Made by a program: the position numbers and the translations under genes. A stretch of 43,628 nt of DNA from SUP05 sp964577715 (GTDB lineage Bacteria > Pseudomonadota > Gammaproteobacteria > PS1 > Pseudothioglobaceae): assembly GCA_964577715.1 (NCBI GenBank), contig CAZOAA010000010.1, positions 1 to 43,628 of the forward strand, in the 5' to 3' direction. Under the pieces are notes generated by a model. The model was not told the origin of the DNA. It made no database searches and saw only the letters and a list, made by a program, of their open reading frames with translations. Of the stretch, positions 8,726 to 17,117 are shown piece by piece; within the stretch, counting starts at the first letter, position 1; each line of letters starts with the position of its first letter.

Positions 8726-9925
8726 ATGAATATACGCTACGAACAAACACAAGGAAGAAGCCTAGGATTTTATGCACTGGTTGCAGGGCTAGGTGTACTG
8801 ATTTTGGCTGCACTTGGTGCTGTATGGCATATGGAGCACAATGGGCATTGGGTAACTGGTATGAGTAATCGTATTGTTTGGGGGATGCCACATGTATTTG
8901 CTTTATTTTTAATTGTTGCAGCTTCTGGCGCACTTAATGTTGCTTCTATCTCTTCAGTCTTTAATAAAAAACTTTATAAGCCTTTGTCACGTTTATCAGG
9001 CTTGGTGTCTTTAGCATTATTAGCTGGCGGTTTAATGATCTTGGTGCTTGATTTAGGTCGTCCAGATCGTTTGATTGTGGCAATGACTGAATACAACTTT
9101 AAGTCAATTTTTGCTTGGAATATTATTTTATATAATGGTTTCTTTGTAATTGTTGCGGTTTATTTATGGATGATGTTTGAGCGTCGTATGAATAAATTTA
9201 GTTCTAAAGCGGGTCTGGCAGCGTTTTCATGGCGTTTAATTTTAACCACTGGTACTGGTTCTATTTTTGGTTTCTTAGTGGCACGTCAAGCCTACGATGC
9301 AGTGATTATGGCACCAATGTTTATTATTATGTCGTTTGCTTTTGGCTTGGCCTTCTTTATTTTAATTTTGATGGCAAGTTACAACTGGACAGATCGCCCA
9401 TTAGGCGATGTTGTTGTTAATCGTTTGGGTAATTTGTTAGGTGTGTTTGTTGCGGCGGTTATGTACTTTGTTGTAGTGAAGCATTTGGGTAATTTATATC
9501 TAGCTGAAAATGCTGGCGTTGAAAACTTCATTTTATTTGGTGATTATGTTTATACCGACCTGTTTTGGTATGGTCAAATTATCTTAGGCGGTTTAGTACC
9601 AATGGCGCTTATTTATCATCCGGCACTTAAGGGTAACCGATCAACTTTAGGCTTAGCTTCAGTACTGGTATTAATTGGCGGTGTAATACAACTTTATATT
9701 ATTATTGTTGGTGGTCAAGCCTATCCAATGGAAATGTTCCCAGGTAAGGAAATTTTAGAAGGTTATGGTGGTATTGCTACTTACACACCATCATTAGCTG
9801 AGACTGTGTTAGGTGTTGGCGGTATTGCCGTGGCATTGATTGCAGTAACTTTCTTAGTGAAGTTTTTACCATTCTTGCCAGAGAGTCTGGCAGATGAGGT
9901 GGCAGACCCTCACTACAAAGCTTAG
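8726..9925 (+). CDS. dsrP: NrfD-like integral membrane subunit DsrP
   Basis: A 399-residue NrfD/PsrC family membrane protein with around ten transmembrane helices, the quinone-reactive partner of DsrO in the DsrMKJOP complex. The conserved LDLGRPDRL stretch near residue 108 and a GQIILGGLVPM helix fit the family. The start is preceded by AGGA. It is the last gene of the core dsr membrane module; after a 90 bp gap with a hairpin and promoter-like element, dsrN follows. Membrane-segment boundaries were judged by eye only. Confidence 0.94.
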   Translation: MNIRYEQTQGRSLGFYALVAGLGVLILAALGAVWHMEHNGHWVTGMSNRIVWGMPHVFALFLIVAASGALNVASISSVFNKKLYKPLSRLSGLVSLALLAGGLMILVLDLGRPDRLIVAMTEYNFKSIFAWNIILYNGFFVIVAVYLWMMFERRMNKFSSKAGLAAFSWRLILTTGTGSIFGFLVARQAYDAVIMAPMFIIMSFAFGLAFFILILMASYNWTDRPLGDVVVNRLGNLLGVFVAAVMYFVVVKHLGNLYLAENAGVENFILFGDYVYTDLFWYGQIILGGLVPMALIYHPALKGNRSTLGLASVLVLIGGVIQLYIIIVGGQAYPMEMFPGKEILEGYGGIATYTPSLAETVLGVGGIAVALIAVTFLVKFLPFLPESLADEVADPHYKA

Positions 9926-9938
9926 ATTCTTACTTGGG

Positions 9939-9967
9939 CAAACTCTTATAGGTTTTATAAAAGTTTG
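9939..9967 (+). terminator. Weak hairpin after dsrP
   Basis: A 12-base arm CAAACTCTTATA and its near complement TATAAAAGTTTG (one mismatch) enclose GGTTT. The stem is AT-rich and no T-run follows, so it may be a weak terminator, an mRNA processing or stability element, or chance in AT-rich DNA. Confidence 0.4.
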
Positions 9968-9999
9968 TTGCTGTCATAATCTAAGCCTGAAAGTCTTTT

Positions 10000-10016
10000 T
10001 GTTATAATAACAAGCA
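10000..10016 (+). promoter_or_regulatory. Extended -10 promoter at the dsrN start
   Basis: TGTTATAAT is a perfect extended -10 (TG-N-TATAAT, hexamer 10003-10008). Normal spacing would start transcription at about 10015-10016, on the dsrN ATG, giving a leaderless mRNA. No good -35 hexamer is visible and there is no Shine-Dalgarno sequence before the ATG, which agrees with this reading. Confidence 0.5.
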
Positions 10017-11374
10017 TGGCTTCATCTATCTACCTTTCCGCTGCACACAAATCCTCAGGCAAAACCGTTGTCAGTTTAGGGTTGTGCGCTGCATTTAAAG
10101 CAAGATCTCTAAACGTTCAAGCGTTTAAAAAAGGTCCAGATTATATTGACCCTATTTGGCTATCTCAAGCCAGTGGTAATCCTTGTTATAACTTAGATTT
10201 TTATAATATGTCTGAGGGCGAAATCACCCAGTTATACCAACGATATGCAAGTAATAGTGATATTGCTATTATTGAAGGCAATAAAGGCTTATATGATGGC
10301 ATGAGTGTTACTGGCGGTGATGCAAACGCTGATATGGCTAAATTGCTCAATACAGGCGTTATTTTGGTCATTGATGCCAGTGGTATTACTCGTGGTATTG
10401 CGCCACTAGTAAGCGGTTATCAGGCGTTTGACGCTGAGGTAAATATTAGTGGTGTTATTTTAAATAAAGTCGCTGGCGAGCGCCATGAGTCAAAATTAGT
10501 ACAAGCTATCGAGCATTACACCGATATTCCCGTATTGGGCGCTATTCGTCGATCGAAAGAATTGATTATTGATGAGCGTCACCTAGGTTTGATGCCAGCC
10601 AATGAAACCCTTGAATCACAAATTTTTATTGATCGTGCTGCCAAACATATCTCTAATCAGGTTGATCTTGATAAGATTATTGGATCAAATCAGCAGGTAG
10701 TTGAATCAACTGCACCAGTTATAAATACTAATAAAAAATCTTTAACAGTAGCAGTTGCTAAAGATAGTGCTTTTGGTTTTTATTATCAAGATGATCTTGA
10801 TGCGTTTGAATCACTAGGCGTAGAAATTGTTTATTTTGATACGCTGGTTGATAAAACATTACCAAAAGTAGATGGCTTGTTTATTGGTGGCGGCTTCCCA
10901 GAAATGCAATTGGAGGCTTTATCGGCTAATCAGTCTTTGTTAAAAGACATTAAAACTAAAATAAAATCTGGCTTGCCTACTTATGCAGAATGTGGCGGAC
11001 TCATGTATTTAAGTAATCAAATTAATTTTAACAATCAAACTCATACAATGGTGGGCGTTATTGATGCAGATACCGTGATGAGGGCTAAGCCTATCGGCAG
11101 AGGGTATGTACAACTATCTCCTAATAACAATCACCCTTGGTCAGGTGTTGCTGAGCAAATTTATGCACATGAGTTTCATTATTCTAAGTTAGAAAATATT
11201 AACCCTAATACACGTTATGCTTATCAGGTTTTACGCGGTGTGGGCGTGGATAATATGCAGGATGGAATCTTAATCTATAATTTACTTGCAACTTATACAC
11301 ATTTAAGAGATGTTGGAGGTAATCACTGGGTTGAGCAATTTGTAAATTTTATTAAAGATAAACAAAATAAATAA
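10016..11374 (+). CDS. dsrN: Siroheme/cobyrinate a,c-diamide synthase DsrN
   Basis: A 452-residue CobB/CbiA-type glutamine-dependent amidase. The N-terminal ATP-binding domain begins SAAHKSSGKT (P-loop). The C-terminal class I glutamine amidotransferase-like domain has the nucleophile in AECGGLMYL and a later catalytic histidine region around HEFHYS. In Allochromatium, DsrN is needed for normal DsrAB and is proposed to convert siroheme to siroamide. Location directly after dsrP and before dsrR favours that role over cobalamin synthesis, as no cobalamin genes are nearby. The start matches the family N-terminus exactly. Confidence 0.88.
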   Translation: MASSIYLSAAHKSSGKTVVSLGLCAAFKARSLNVQAFKKGPDYIDPIWLSQASGNPCYNLDFYNMSEGEITQLYQRYASNSDIAIIEGNKGLYDGMSVTGGDANADMAKLLNTGVILVIDASGITRGIAPLVSGYQAFDAEVNISGVILNKVAGERHESKLVQAIEHYTDIPVLGAIRRSKELIIDERHLGLMPANETLESQIFIDRAAKHISNQVDLDKIIGSNQQVVESTAPVINTNKKSLTVAVAKDSAFGFYYQDDLDAFESLGVEIVYFDTLVDKTLPKVDGLFIGGGFPEMQLEALSANQSLLKDIKTKIKSGLPTYAECGGLMYLSNQINFNNQTHTMVGVIDADTVMRAKPIGRGYVQLSPNNNHPWSGVAEQIYAHEFHYSKLENINPNTRYAYQVLRGVGVDNMQDGILIYNLLATYTHLRDVGGNHWVEQFVNFIKDKQNK

Positions 11375-11377
11375 CTC

Positions 11378-11710
11378 ATGATTACAATCACCAAACGCGC
11401 TGCTGAAGAAATTTCTCTTTCAACACATAATCCAGATACACAAGGTTTGCTTATTCGTTTTGCCGTTGATCAAACAGATGAAGGCTTTCATTATTTAATG
11501 GGTTTTGATGATCGTCATGATAGCGATATCCACTTAGAATCAAATGGTGTAGAGTATGTGCTTGCTTATGAGCAAAAAGCACTGCTTGAGGGTATGGTGG
11601 TTGATTTTGATCAAATAGAGGCAGATAGTGATTATAGCTTTGTGTTTATGAATCCAAATGATCCTGATTATGAGCCACCTAAAGAAGGCGAAGCACCTAA
11701 AAAATCTTAA
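11378..11710 (+). CDS. dsrR: A-type scaffold-like protein DsrR lacking cysteines
   Basis: A 110-residue protein with the HesB/IscA fold pattern (ITITKRAAEEI at the N-terminus, then GLLIRFAVD). It contains no cysteine at all, so it cannot be a normal Fe-S scaffold. This is the known property of DsrR, which in Allochromatium influences DsrAB levels after transcription. It follows dsrN by three bases. The acidic, proline-rich tail is typical. No dsrS-like gene follows; the next gene is on the other strand, so the cluster ends here. Confidence 0.88.
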   Translation: MITITKRAAEEISLSTHNPDTQGLLIRFAVDQTDEGFHYLMGFDDRHDSDIHLESNGVEYVLAYEQKALLEGMVVDFDQIEADSDYSFVFMNPNDPDYEPPKEGEAPKKS

Positions 11711-11724
11711 TTTTTTTAAATAGA

Positions 11725-12852
11725 CTATTTGTAGTAGTTAAGAATGCCTTTGTAGATAGCATTAGCAATTTTGTCTTGCTCTCTAGGATTGTTAAGTCGC
11801 CTTTCTTCGTTAGGATTAGAAATAAAAGCAGTTTCAACTAATACTGATGGAATGGCAGGGGTTTTAAGCACAACAAAGCCTGCTTTTTGCGGTGTTTTCT
11901 TGTGCAGGTATCCAATTTTACCCATTTGTTTTAGGATTTTAGATCCAAGTTTTTGGCTTTGAATGTCGCGGTCCTTTCTAGAAAAATCCCATAATATTTT
12001 ATTAAGGAATTTATCTTTATCTACTAGATTTTCAATGCCACCAAATTGATCCACAACATTTTGTGATCGTTCTAATCGTTTGGCAAATTTAGTAGATCCG
12101 CCACGATGAGATAAAGTATATACTGAAGCACCTTTGGCGCTTCTGCGCTCGACAGCATCTGCATGAATAGAGATGAATAGTGAAGCATTATTAGCCTGTG
12201 CTATTCTAATGCGCTTAGTAAGGCTCACATAATAGTCACCTCGCCTAGTTAAAACAGCTTTCATGCCTTTGGTTTGGTTAATTTTTTTAGCAAGTCTTTT
12301 GGCAATTTGTAGAGTAATATATTTTTCTCTTGAGTGTTTATAGCCGATAGCACCTGGATCTTCCCCTCCATGTCCAGGATCAATGAGAATAATTTTTTTA
12401 CTTAGTTTGTTGCTCAGTGGTTTTTTGGCTTTTGACTTAGAGGCTTTCTTTTTAATAGCCTTATTTTTTTTATCGTGCAGATCGATGACTAGGCGATGGT
12501 GTTTGTATTTTTTGTTGGGTTTTAAAGTGTAGTGTTTAACTTTAAATTTTTCTTTAGTTCTAAAAAAGAAGCGCAGAATATCTTTATCACGTCTGATGTT
12601 TGTTTTTTTAATACGCTTGTCTTTAAAAAATAGTTTTTTGTAGGTTTTGTTAAGTAGTTTTGCGTTTTTAATGTTTAAATTTATTTTATTTTTTTTAGTT
12701 TCAACTGTGTATTCAAGGCCTTTTTCTACATCAATAACAATTCTAGTTCGCTCAGGCGAGGTCCAAAATCTAAAATCATATAAGGTGGTCTTGTCATCGG
12801 CGTAAACATTACTTAGACAAAGAAAGGTTAATAGTATTAAGAGTTTAGGCAT
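11725..12852 (-). CDS. amiC: N-acetylmuramoyl-L-alanine amidase (AmiC type)
   Basis: A 375-residue periplasmic cell-wall amidase that cuts the amide bond between N-acetylmuramic acid and L-alanine during daughter-cell separation. A signal peptide (about residues 1-18, ending VYA) is followed by an AMIN targeting domain (DFRFWTSPERTRIVIDVE), a lysine-rich linker, and an Amidase_3 catalytic domain. Zinc and catalytic residues are seen in DPGHGGEDPGA, HSREKYIT, ISIHADA and VETAFISN. Its start overlaps the 3' end of tsaE by 16 bases, a pairing common in gammaproteobacteria. It converges with dsrR across 14 bp. Confidence 0.93.
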   Translation of the reverse strand: MPKLLILLTFLCLSNVYADDKTTLYDFRFWTSPERTRIVIDVEKGLEYTVETKKNKINLNIKNAKLLNKTYKKLFFKDKRIKKTNIRRDKDILRFFFRTKEKFKVKHYTLKPNKKYKHHRLVIDLHDKKNKAIKKKASKSKAKKPLSNKLSKKIILIDPGHGGEDPGAIGYKHSREKYITLQIAKRLAKKINQTKGMKAVLTRRGDYYVSLTKRIRIAQANNASLFISIHADAVERRSAKGASVYTLSHRGGSTKFAKRLERSQNVVDQFGGIENLVDKDKFLNKILWDFSRKDRDIQSQKLGSKILKQMGKIGYLHKKTPQKAGFVVLKTPAIPSVLVETAFISNPNEERRLNNPREQDKIANAIYKGILNYYK

Positions 12853-13307
12853 TGTTCTAATTGTTTGCCTAGTGGGCTATGCGTATTAATTGAAAGCTTT
12901 CTTTTCTCGTTATTGCCTTCTAGTGTGATAGTTAGATCGGCCTTAGCAATAGAGCCTTTACCGAGTTCTGCCCATTCAATTAGTTGTACGTGATTACTAT
13001 CAAGGTAATCACGTATGCCAATATAGTCTAACTCTTCTGGGTCAGACAATCGATAGCAATCAAAATGATGAATATTGATTGATTGATTTTGATAACTTTC
13101 AACGAGAGAGTAGGTAGGGCTTTTGACTTTTTTAAAGCCAAAATATTGAATAAACCCTCTAGCCAAGGTGGTTTTTCCAGCGCCAAGATCGCCCGATAGA
13201 TAGATAACAATGGAGCTTTTAATAGGTTTACAGCATTTAGCTAAATGCTTTGAAAAAGCAATGGTTTCGTTTTCAGAGTTGAAGTGTTTTTTCAAAACAA
13301 TTGCCAC
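12837..13307 (-). CDS. tsaE: tRNA threonylcarbamoyladenosine synthesis ATPase TsaE
   Basis: A 156-residue P-loop ATPase that works with TsaB, TsaC and TsaD to make t6A37 in ANN-decoding tRNAs. The Walker A motif is GDLGAGKTTLARGF, and SPTYSLVESY, HFDCYRL and LIEWAELG follow in the order expected for the family. Length is normal. It overlaps both neighbours by 16 bases (the exchanger gene upstream and amiC downstream), so the three form one minus-strand unit. Confidence 0.93.
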   Translation of the reverse strand: MAIVLKKHFNSENETIAFSKHLAKCCKPIKSSIVIYLSGDLGAGKTTLARGFIQYFGFKKVKSPTYSLVESYQNQSINIHHFDCYRLSDPEELDYIGIRDYLDSNHVQLIEWAELGKGSIAKADLTITLEGNNEKRKLSINTHSPLGKQLEQCLNS

Positions 13308-14245
13308 ATATAAAAACCAAACACACTAACAAGCACTACGCCTTCAAAACGATTAATAATATATTTTTTGCTAAATTTATATGAGACAAAAAATAGCAAA
13401 ATTGTCAATAAAAGCATAATTGGATAGTCCCTATCAACAACCTCAATTGGCACGTTAGAAGGATGAATAAGACCGGGTATAGCCAGTACCGCGATAGTGT
13501 TAAAAAGGTTTGATCCAATAACATTGCCAACGACCATTTCATATTGTTTTTTAAGAGCACTAGTAATGGATACTGCTAATTCTGGCAAACTGGTACCTAG
13601 GGCAACCACTGTTAAGCCAATAACGAGGTCAGATACCTGGAAAAACTTAGCAATTTCAACACCACCATAAACCACCAGTTTTGCACTAGAGATTAACACT
13701 ATTAGGCTGATCAACAACATGAACCAAATTTTTGTACTTTGTGATTTATCTATATTTTCAGAAAGTTCGTCAAATTCATGGTGGGACTTATTTTTTGCTT
13801 CTTTGAAAGAGTAGCCTAAAAACAAAATAAGCATTGATAGTAATATTACCCCATCGATTTTATCAAGTCTCATATCCCACAATAACAAGCCCGCACACAA
13901 AGTGGCAACCATTAAAAACACCCATTCTTTTTTAAGAATATTTTCATGTACTTCAATGGGTAGAATGATTGAACTAACACCTAACACTAATGCAATATTA
14001 AATATATTTGAACCAATAGCATTGCCAATACTAAGACCTGTATTGCCTTCTATGGCTGCTAGAGCGGATACCAACATCTCTGGTGCAGAGGTGCCAAATC
14101 CAAAGATAACAAGCCCAATAATAAGAGGCGATACGCTAAAAATATTAGCAATTTTTGCACCGTTTTCAGTAAATTCGTCTGCACTCCAAATTAAAAGAGC
14201 AAATCCTGATATAAGTGCAATGATTGGTAGTAGAATATCTGCCAT
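13292..14245 (-). CDS. Na+(K+)/Ca2+ exchanger family protein (YrbG-like)
   Basis: A 317-residue inner-membrane cation exchanger. The two inverted alpha repeats that form the ion site are visible: GFGTSAPEMLVS with GNAIGSNIFN, and ALGTSLPELAVS with GNVIGSNLFN. About ten hydrophobic helices are present. The start MADILLP at 14245 is chosen because a longer frame upstream adds 54 polar, non-homologous residues that overlap the divergent gene. Substrate cannot be read from sequence alone; Ca2+ export in exchange for Na+ is the family's usual role. The 3' end overlaps tsaE. Confidence 0.88.
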   Translation of the reverse strand: MADILLPIIALISGFALLIWSADEFTENGAKIANIFSVSPLIIGLVIFGFGTSAPEMLVSALAAIEGNTGLSIGNAIGSNIFNIALVLGVSSIILPIEVHENILKKEWVFLMVATLCAGLLLWDMRLDKIDGVILLSMLILFLGYSFKEAKNKSHHEFDELSENIDKSQSTKIWFMLLISLIVLISSAKLVVYGGVEIAKFFQVSDLVIGLTVVALGTSLPELAVSITSALKKQYEMVVGNVIGSNLFNTIAVLAIPGLIHPSNVPIEVVDRDYPIMLLLTILLFFVSYKFSKKYIINRFEGVVLVSVFGFYMWQLF

Positions 14246-14304
14246 TGATTTATAGTATATTGAAGATCTTAACAAGGTCTTATTATAAAGGGATATAAGG
14301 GTAG

Positions 14305-14898
14305 ATGAGTACAACAGAATTCTTAATTGGTCGTAGTGGGTTAGATCTTCAGGATGATTTTTATCCAGATGATCTACCACAAGAATGGCGTTTTGATTAT
14401 TACTCAACGTTATTTAGGGCGTTGTCTTTACCGATTGATACTGATGAAGATTTTGATTCAATTTTTGAAGAGATGGATGATGTTGAACAAGAATTTGAGT
14501 TGGTTATTTCTATCGAAGCTGATGATTTGTCAGACAGTAAAAAATTATTAAAACGCCTTAGTGGCATTGCTAATAATAAAGATAGTTATACGTTATTTTG
14601 TGAGCTTGATGAGAAACCTGATGATCAAGTTATGAAAATACTTAGTGATTATGATTTTTGCTTACAGTCTGCTAATGAGTTAAATATAGACTCTAAACAT
14701 AAAACAGCACTAGATAAACATTTGCATTTTAATAACTTACCGGTTTTTTATTTTTCAAAGTCTTGGGATGAAAAGCAAATTAGATCTTATCTTGAGCAGA
14801 TGTCTGCAATTAACACCAAAACAATACTTATTTGCAAGTATGCTGAGAGTGAAACACTGAATAAAATTCGAATTATTTCTGAATTGTTAGGATTTTGA
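14305..14898 (+). CDS. Uncharacterised protein, DUF72-like N-terminus
   Basis: A 197-residue acidic soluble protein. The first 40 residues (FLIGRSGLDL, then FYPDDLPQEW and YYSTLF) resemble the start of DUF72/YecE proteins, in which an IGTSGW strand is followed by FYP-LP and YY. The remainder is short compared with the usual 240-300 residues and shows no clear DUF72 signature, so this may be a divergent or reduced member. Hydrophobic strands such as FELVISIEA and TILICKYAE suggest an alternating alpha/beta fold. hemD starts four bases after its stop, implying co-transcription with tetrapyrrole synthesis. A possible promoter (TTGAAG, 18 bp, TATAAA) lies upstream at 14260-14289. Confidence 0.75.
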   Translation: MSTTEFLIGRSGLDLQDDFYPDDLPQEWRFDYYSTLFRALSLPIDTDEDFDSIFEEMDDVEQEFELVISIEADDLSDSKKLLKRLSGIANNKDSYTLFCELDEKPDDQVMKILSDYDFCLQSANELNIDSKHKTALDKHLHFNNLPVFYFSKSWDEKQIRSYLEQMSAINTKTILICKYAESETLNKIRIISELLGF

Positions 14899-14902
14899 TA
14901 TT

Positions 14903-15628
14903 TTGAATATTCTTTTAACTCGACCTTTAAATCAGGTTAAGCCATTAGAATCTTTAATAAAAGATAGTGGCAATCAAGCAATCTTATTTCCTACTTTGAA
15001 AATTGAAGCGTTAAAGGCTTCTCCACTTAAAGAGCGTTATGATGTGGTTATTTTTATTAGTGCAAATGCAGTTAAGTATGGCTTGGAGGCATTAAATTCA
15101 TTGAAGCATCGTCATGATAAAATTTTTGCAGTGGGTTCCGCTACGGCTAAAAAACTCAGTGATAGCGGTTTTAAAGTAGATGCTTTTCCACAAGAAAAGG
15201 CCTCTAGTGAATCATTATTAGCAATGAGCGAGGTAAAAAAAATATCTAATAAGGATATTTTAATTTTTAGAGGAAAGGGCGGTAGAGAGACTTTAAAAGA
15301 GGGTTTGGGTAAAAATAATGTGGTTGAGTATATTGAGGTTTATAAACGGACCCAATGCAAAATAGAGTCTTTACACCGGGAGTCGTTGGATAAATTTTTA
15401 AAAGATAATAATGGTGCGATTACCATTACCAGCGTTGAAAATCTATCAACCATGATAGCAATGGTTGAAGAGATAAATAGTAATGCCATTGAGCACATTA
15501 AGCGCTATCCGCTTATCGCACTTAGTGATAGAATCAAAACATACGCACAGTCTATTGGTTTTAATCGAGTAGAGGTGGCACCACAAATCAATGACGATGG
15601 ACTTGTTCAGGCGATTGATTTTATTTAA
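14903..15628 (+). CDS. hemD: Uroporphyrinogen-III synthase
   Basis: A 241-residue HemD, which closes and inverts ring D of hydroxymethylbilane to give uroporphyrinogen III, the branch point to heme and siroheme. The TTG at 14903 is chosen because the encoded NILLTRPL is the standard N-terminal motif. Other family features are FISANAVKYGLEAL, AVGSATAKKL, FRGKGGRETL and a C-terminal TSVENL segment. Siroheme is the cofactor of DsrAB encoded at the start of the window, so HemD supplies that pathway indirectly. It lies directly downstream of the DUF72-like gene. Confidence 0.9.
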   Translation: MNILLTRPLNQVKPLESLIKDSGNQAILFPTLKIEALKASPLKERYDVVIFISANAVKYGLEALNSLKHRHDKIFAVGSATAKKLSDSGFKVDAFPQEKASSESLLAMSEVKKISNKDILIFRGKGGRETLKEGLGKNNVVEYIEVYKRTQCKIESLHRESLDKFLKDNNGAITITSVENLSTMIAMVEEINSNAIEHIKRYPLIALSDRIKTYAQSIGFNRVEVAPQINDDGLVQAIDFI

Positions 15629-15642
15629 AAATGCATAAATAC

Positions 15643-15670
15643 TTGACAAATACATAAAACACAGTTAATT
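15643..15670 (+). promoter_or_regulatory. Putative sigma-70 promoter of the HTH-like gene
   Basis: A perfect -35 TTGACA (15643-15648) is followed after 16 bp by TTAATT (15665-15670), a poor -10. The leader ends with the strong ribosome site AGAGGAGAG before the ATG at 15707. The -35 is convincing; the -10 assignment is not certain. Confidence 0.5.
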
Positions 15671-15706
15671 TATCAACTATATTTTATTTTTAAGAGGAGA
15701 GATAAA

Positions 15707-16144
15707 ATGATTAAATTAAGTGTCTCCAAAGCGGCGCGCATGTTGGGTATTAGTCGTTTTGATATTCAGGCGCAAATTAATAGTGGCAAACTTCAAACAC
15801 ATGAAGGCTACGTTACTATCGACAGTTTAAGATTAGCCTACCCTAATGCAGGGGTCGATTCTGAGCAAGATAAACGACTTAAAAAAATGCAACAAATTAA
15901 AGATGATGCAATGTTTAAGTCAACCTCTGCTGCTTTCTCTCAGTCTGAAAATGAAAAATCTTTAACAGGCATTATTACTGCATTAAAAACCAAGCTTTAC
16001 AAGGAAGAAATTAAAAATCAGCATTATGAGATGGTTTTTGAAGAGTTAGGAGAGCGTTTAGATGTTTTAGAAAAGTGTTGCCATTCTCAAGATAAAGACG
16101 CACTACACCAATTACAGGGCTGGGTTAAAAACCAAGCACACTAG
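15707..16144 (+). CDS. Small helix-turn-helix-like protein of unknown function
   Basis: A 145-residue soluble protein. Residues 3-50 read like a MerR/excisionase-type helix-turn-helix followed by a small wing (LSVSKAARMLGISRFDIQ, INSGKLQTHEGYVTIDSLR), then YPNAG. The C-terminal half is strongly helical and charged, probably a coiled coil (KLYKEEIKNQHYEMVFEEL), with a CC pair near residue 125. I recall similar N-terminal domains fused to 2Fe-2S ferredoxin domains in other proteobacteria, but no such domain is present here. The gene has its own promoter and a strong ribosome site. It may be a DNA-binding regulator or a partner-binding adaptor; neither is shown. Confidence 0.8.
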   Translation: MIKLSVSKAARMLGISRFDIQAQINSGKLQTHEGYVTIDSLRLAYPNAGVDSEQDKRLKKMQQIKDDAMFKSTSAAFSQSENEKSLTGIITALKTKLYKEEIKNQHYEMVFEELGERLDVLEKCCHSQDKDALHQLQGWVKNQAH

Positions 16145-16149
16145 TTTTT

Positions 16150-16971
16150 TTATTTTAGGTGATTTGCAATTTTTAGTGAAGGTTGAGATCGATTCATTGA
16201 GTAAAAGTGAAAACTATCTACCCCTTGAGATTTAAGCTGCTCACACAATTGAGAAACCACATCAAGACCAAAATCTGAGATTGATTTTAGATCGTCACCA
16301 AATGATATTAGCCTTTTTTCAATCCATCTTGGAATTTCAGCGCCACACATATTTGAAAATCTCATGAGTTGAGTATAGTTAGTAATTGGCATAATTCCTG
16401 GTGTAATTGGTGTATTGATGCCTTGTTTTTGTATTTCATCTACAAATCTAAAATAAGCATCTGCATTGTAAAAATATTGAGTAATCGCACCATCTGCCCC
16501 TGCTTTTATTTTTGTTACAAAATTTGCAATATCTTGTTGCATGGTTTTAGCTTGTGGGTGCATCTCTGGATAGGCGGCTACTTCAATGTGAAAATGATTG
16601 TTGTATTGAGTTTTGATAAATTCTACCAATTCGTTGGCATAGTGAAAATCACCAATATCTCGTACACCCGATGGAATATCCCCACGTAGAGCAACAATGC
16701 GGTTAATTCCTGCTGTTTTATATTGGTCTAGCAGTGTGATAATTTTTTCTTTTTCAGAGCCAATGCAAGATAGGTGAGGCGCAGCTGGAACGCCATCATT
16801 TTTCTGGATATCTAATACAGTGCCTAGTGTTGCGTCTTGAGTGGTGCCACCAGCGCCAAAAGTGACTGAAAAGTATTCAGGATTGATTGCAGATAACTCC
16901 TTTCTAACTTGAGCTAAAGTTTGCTGGCCTTTGTCAGTTCTTGGTGGGAAAAATTCAAAACTTATTTTCAT
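16150..16971 (-). CDS. metF: 5,10-methylenetetrahydrofolate reductase
   Basis: A 273-residue MetF, a cytoplasmic FAD enzyme that reduces methylene-THF to methyl-THF for methionine synthesis. Motifs include SFEFFPPRTDKG at the N-terminus, FSVTFGAGGTTQD, HLSCIG, NRIVALRGD, AAYPEMHP and TQYFYNADAYFRF. The start MKISFEF at 16971 matches the family; a frame 20 residues longer adds an unrelated hydrophobic stretch. It converges with the HTH-like gene across five bases and diverges from infA. No methionine riboswitch-like structure was recognised upstream. Confidence 0.95.
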   Translation of the reverse strand: MKISFEFFPPRTDKGQQTLAQVRKELSAINPEYFSVTFGAGGTTQDATLGTVLDIQKNDGVPAAPHLSCIGSEKEKIITLLDQYKTAGINRIVALRGDIPSGVRDIGDFHYANELVEFIKTQYNNHFHIEVAAYPEMHPQAKTMQQDIANFVTKIKAGADGAITQYFYNADAYFRFVDEIQKQGINTPITPGIMPITNYTQLMRFSNMCGAEIPRWIEKRLISFGDDLKSISDFGLDVVSQLCEQLKSQGVDSFHFYSMNRSQPSLKIANHLK

Positions 16972-17117
16972 TAATATTTGGATTTTATTGATTAAAAATG
17001 CCATCATTATAACTGATTGGGAGCACGACATCTGTTTTCCATTTTTATGAAAAACACGCTGTAATCGGGTAAAATTACTTGTTTTACAATTTACTTAGTT
17101 AAGAATAAAGAGATAGG

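Noticed and set aside
14246..14407. A 54-residue N-terminal extension of the cation exchanger
   Set aside because: The extra residues are polar and unlike the family, and the extension overlaps the divergent gene at 14305; MADILLP is the natural start.
16972..17031. A 20-residue N-terminal extension of MetF
   Set aside because: It adds an unrelated hydrophobic stretch; MKISFEFFPP matches the family start.
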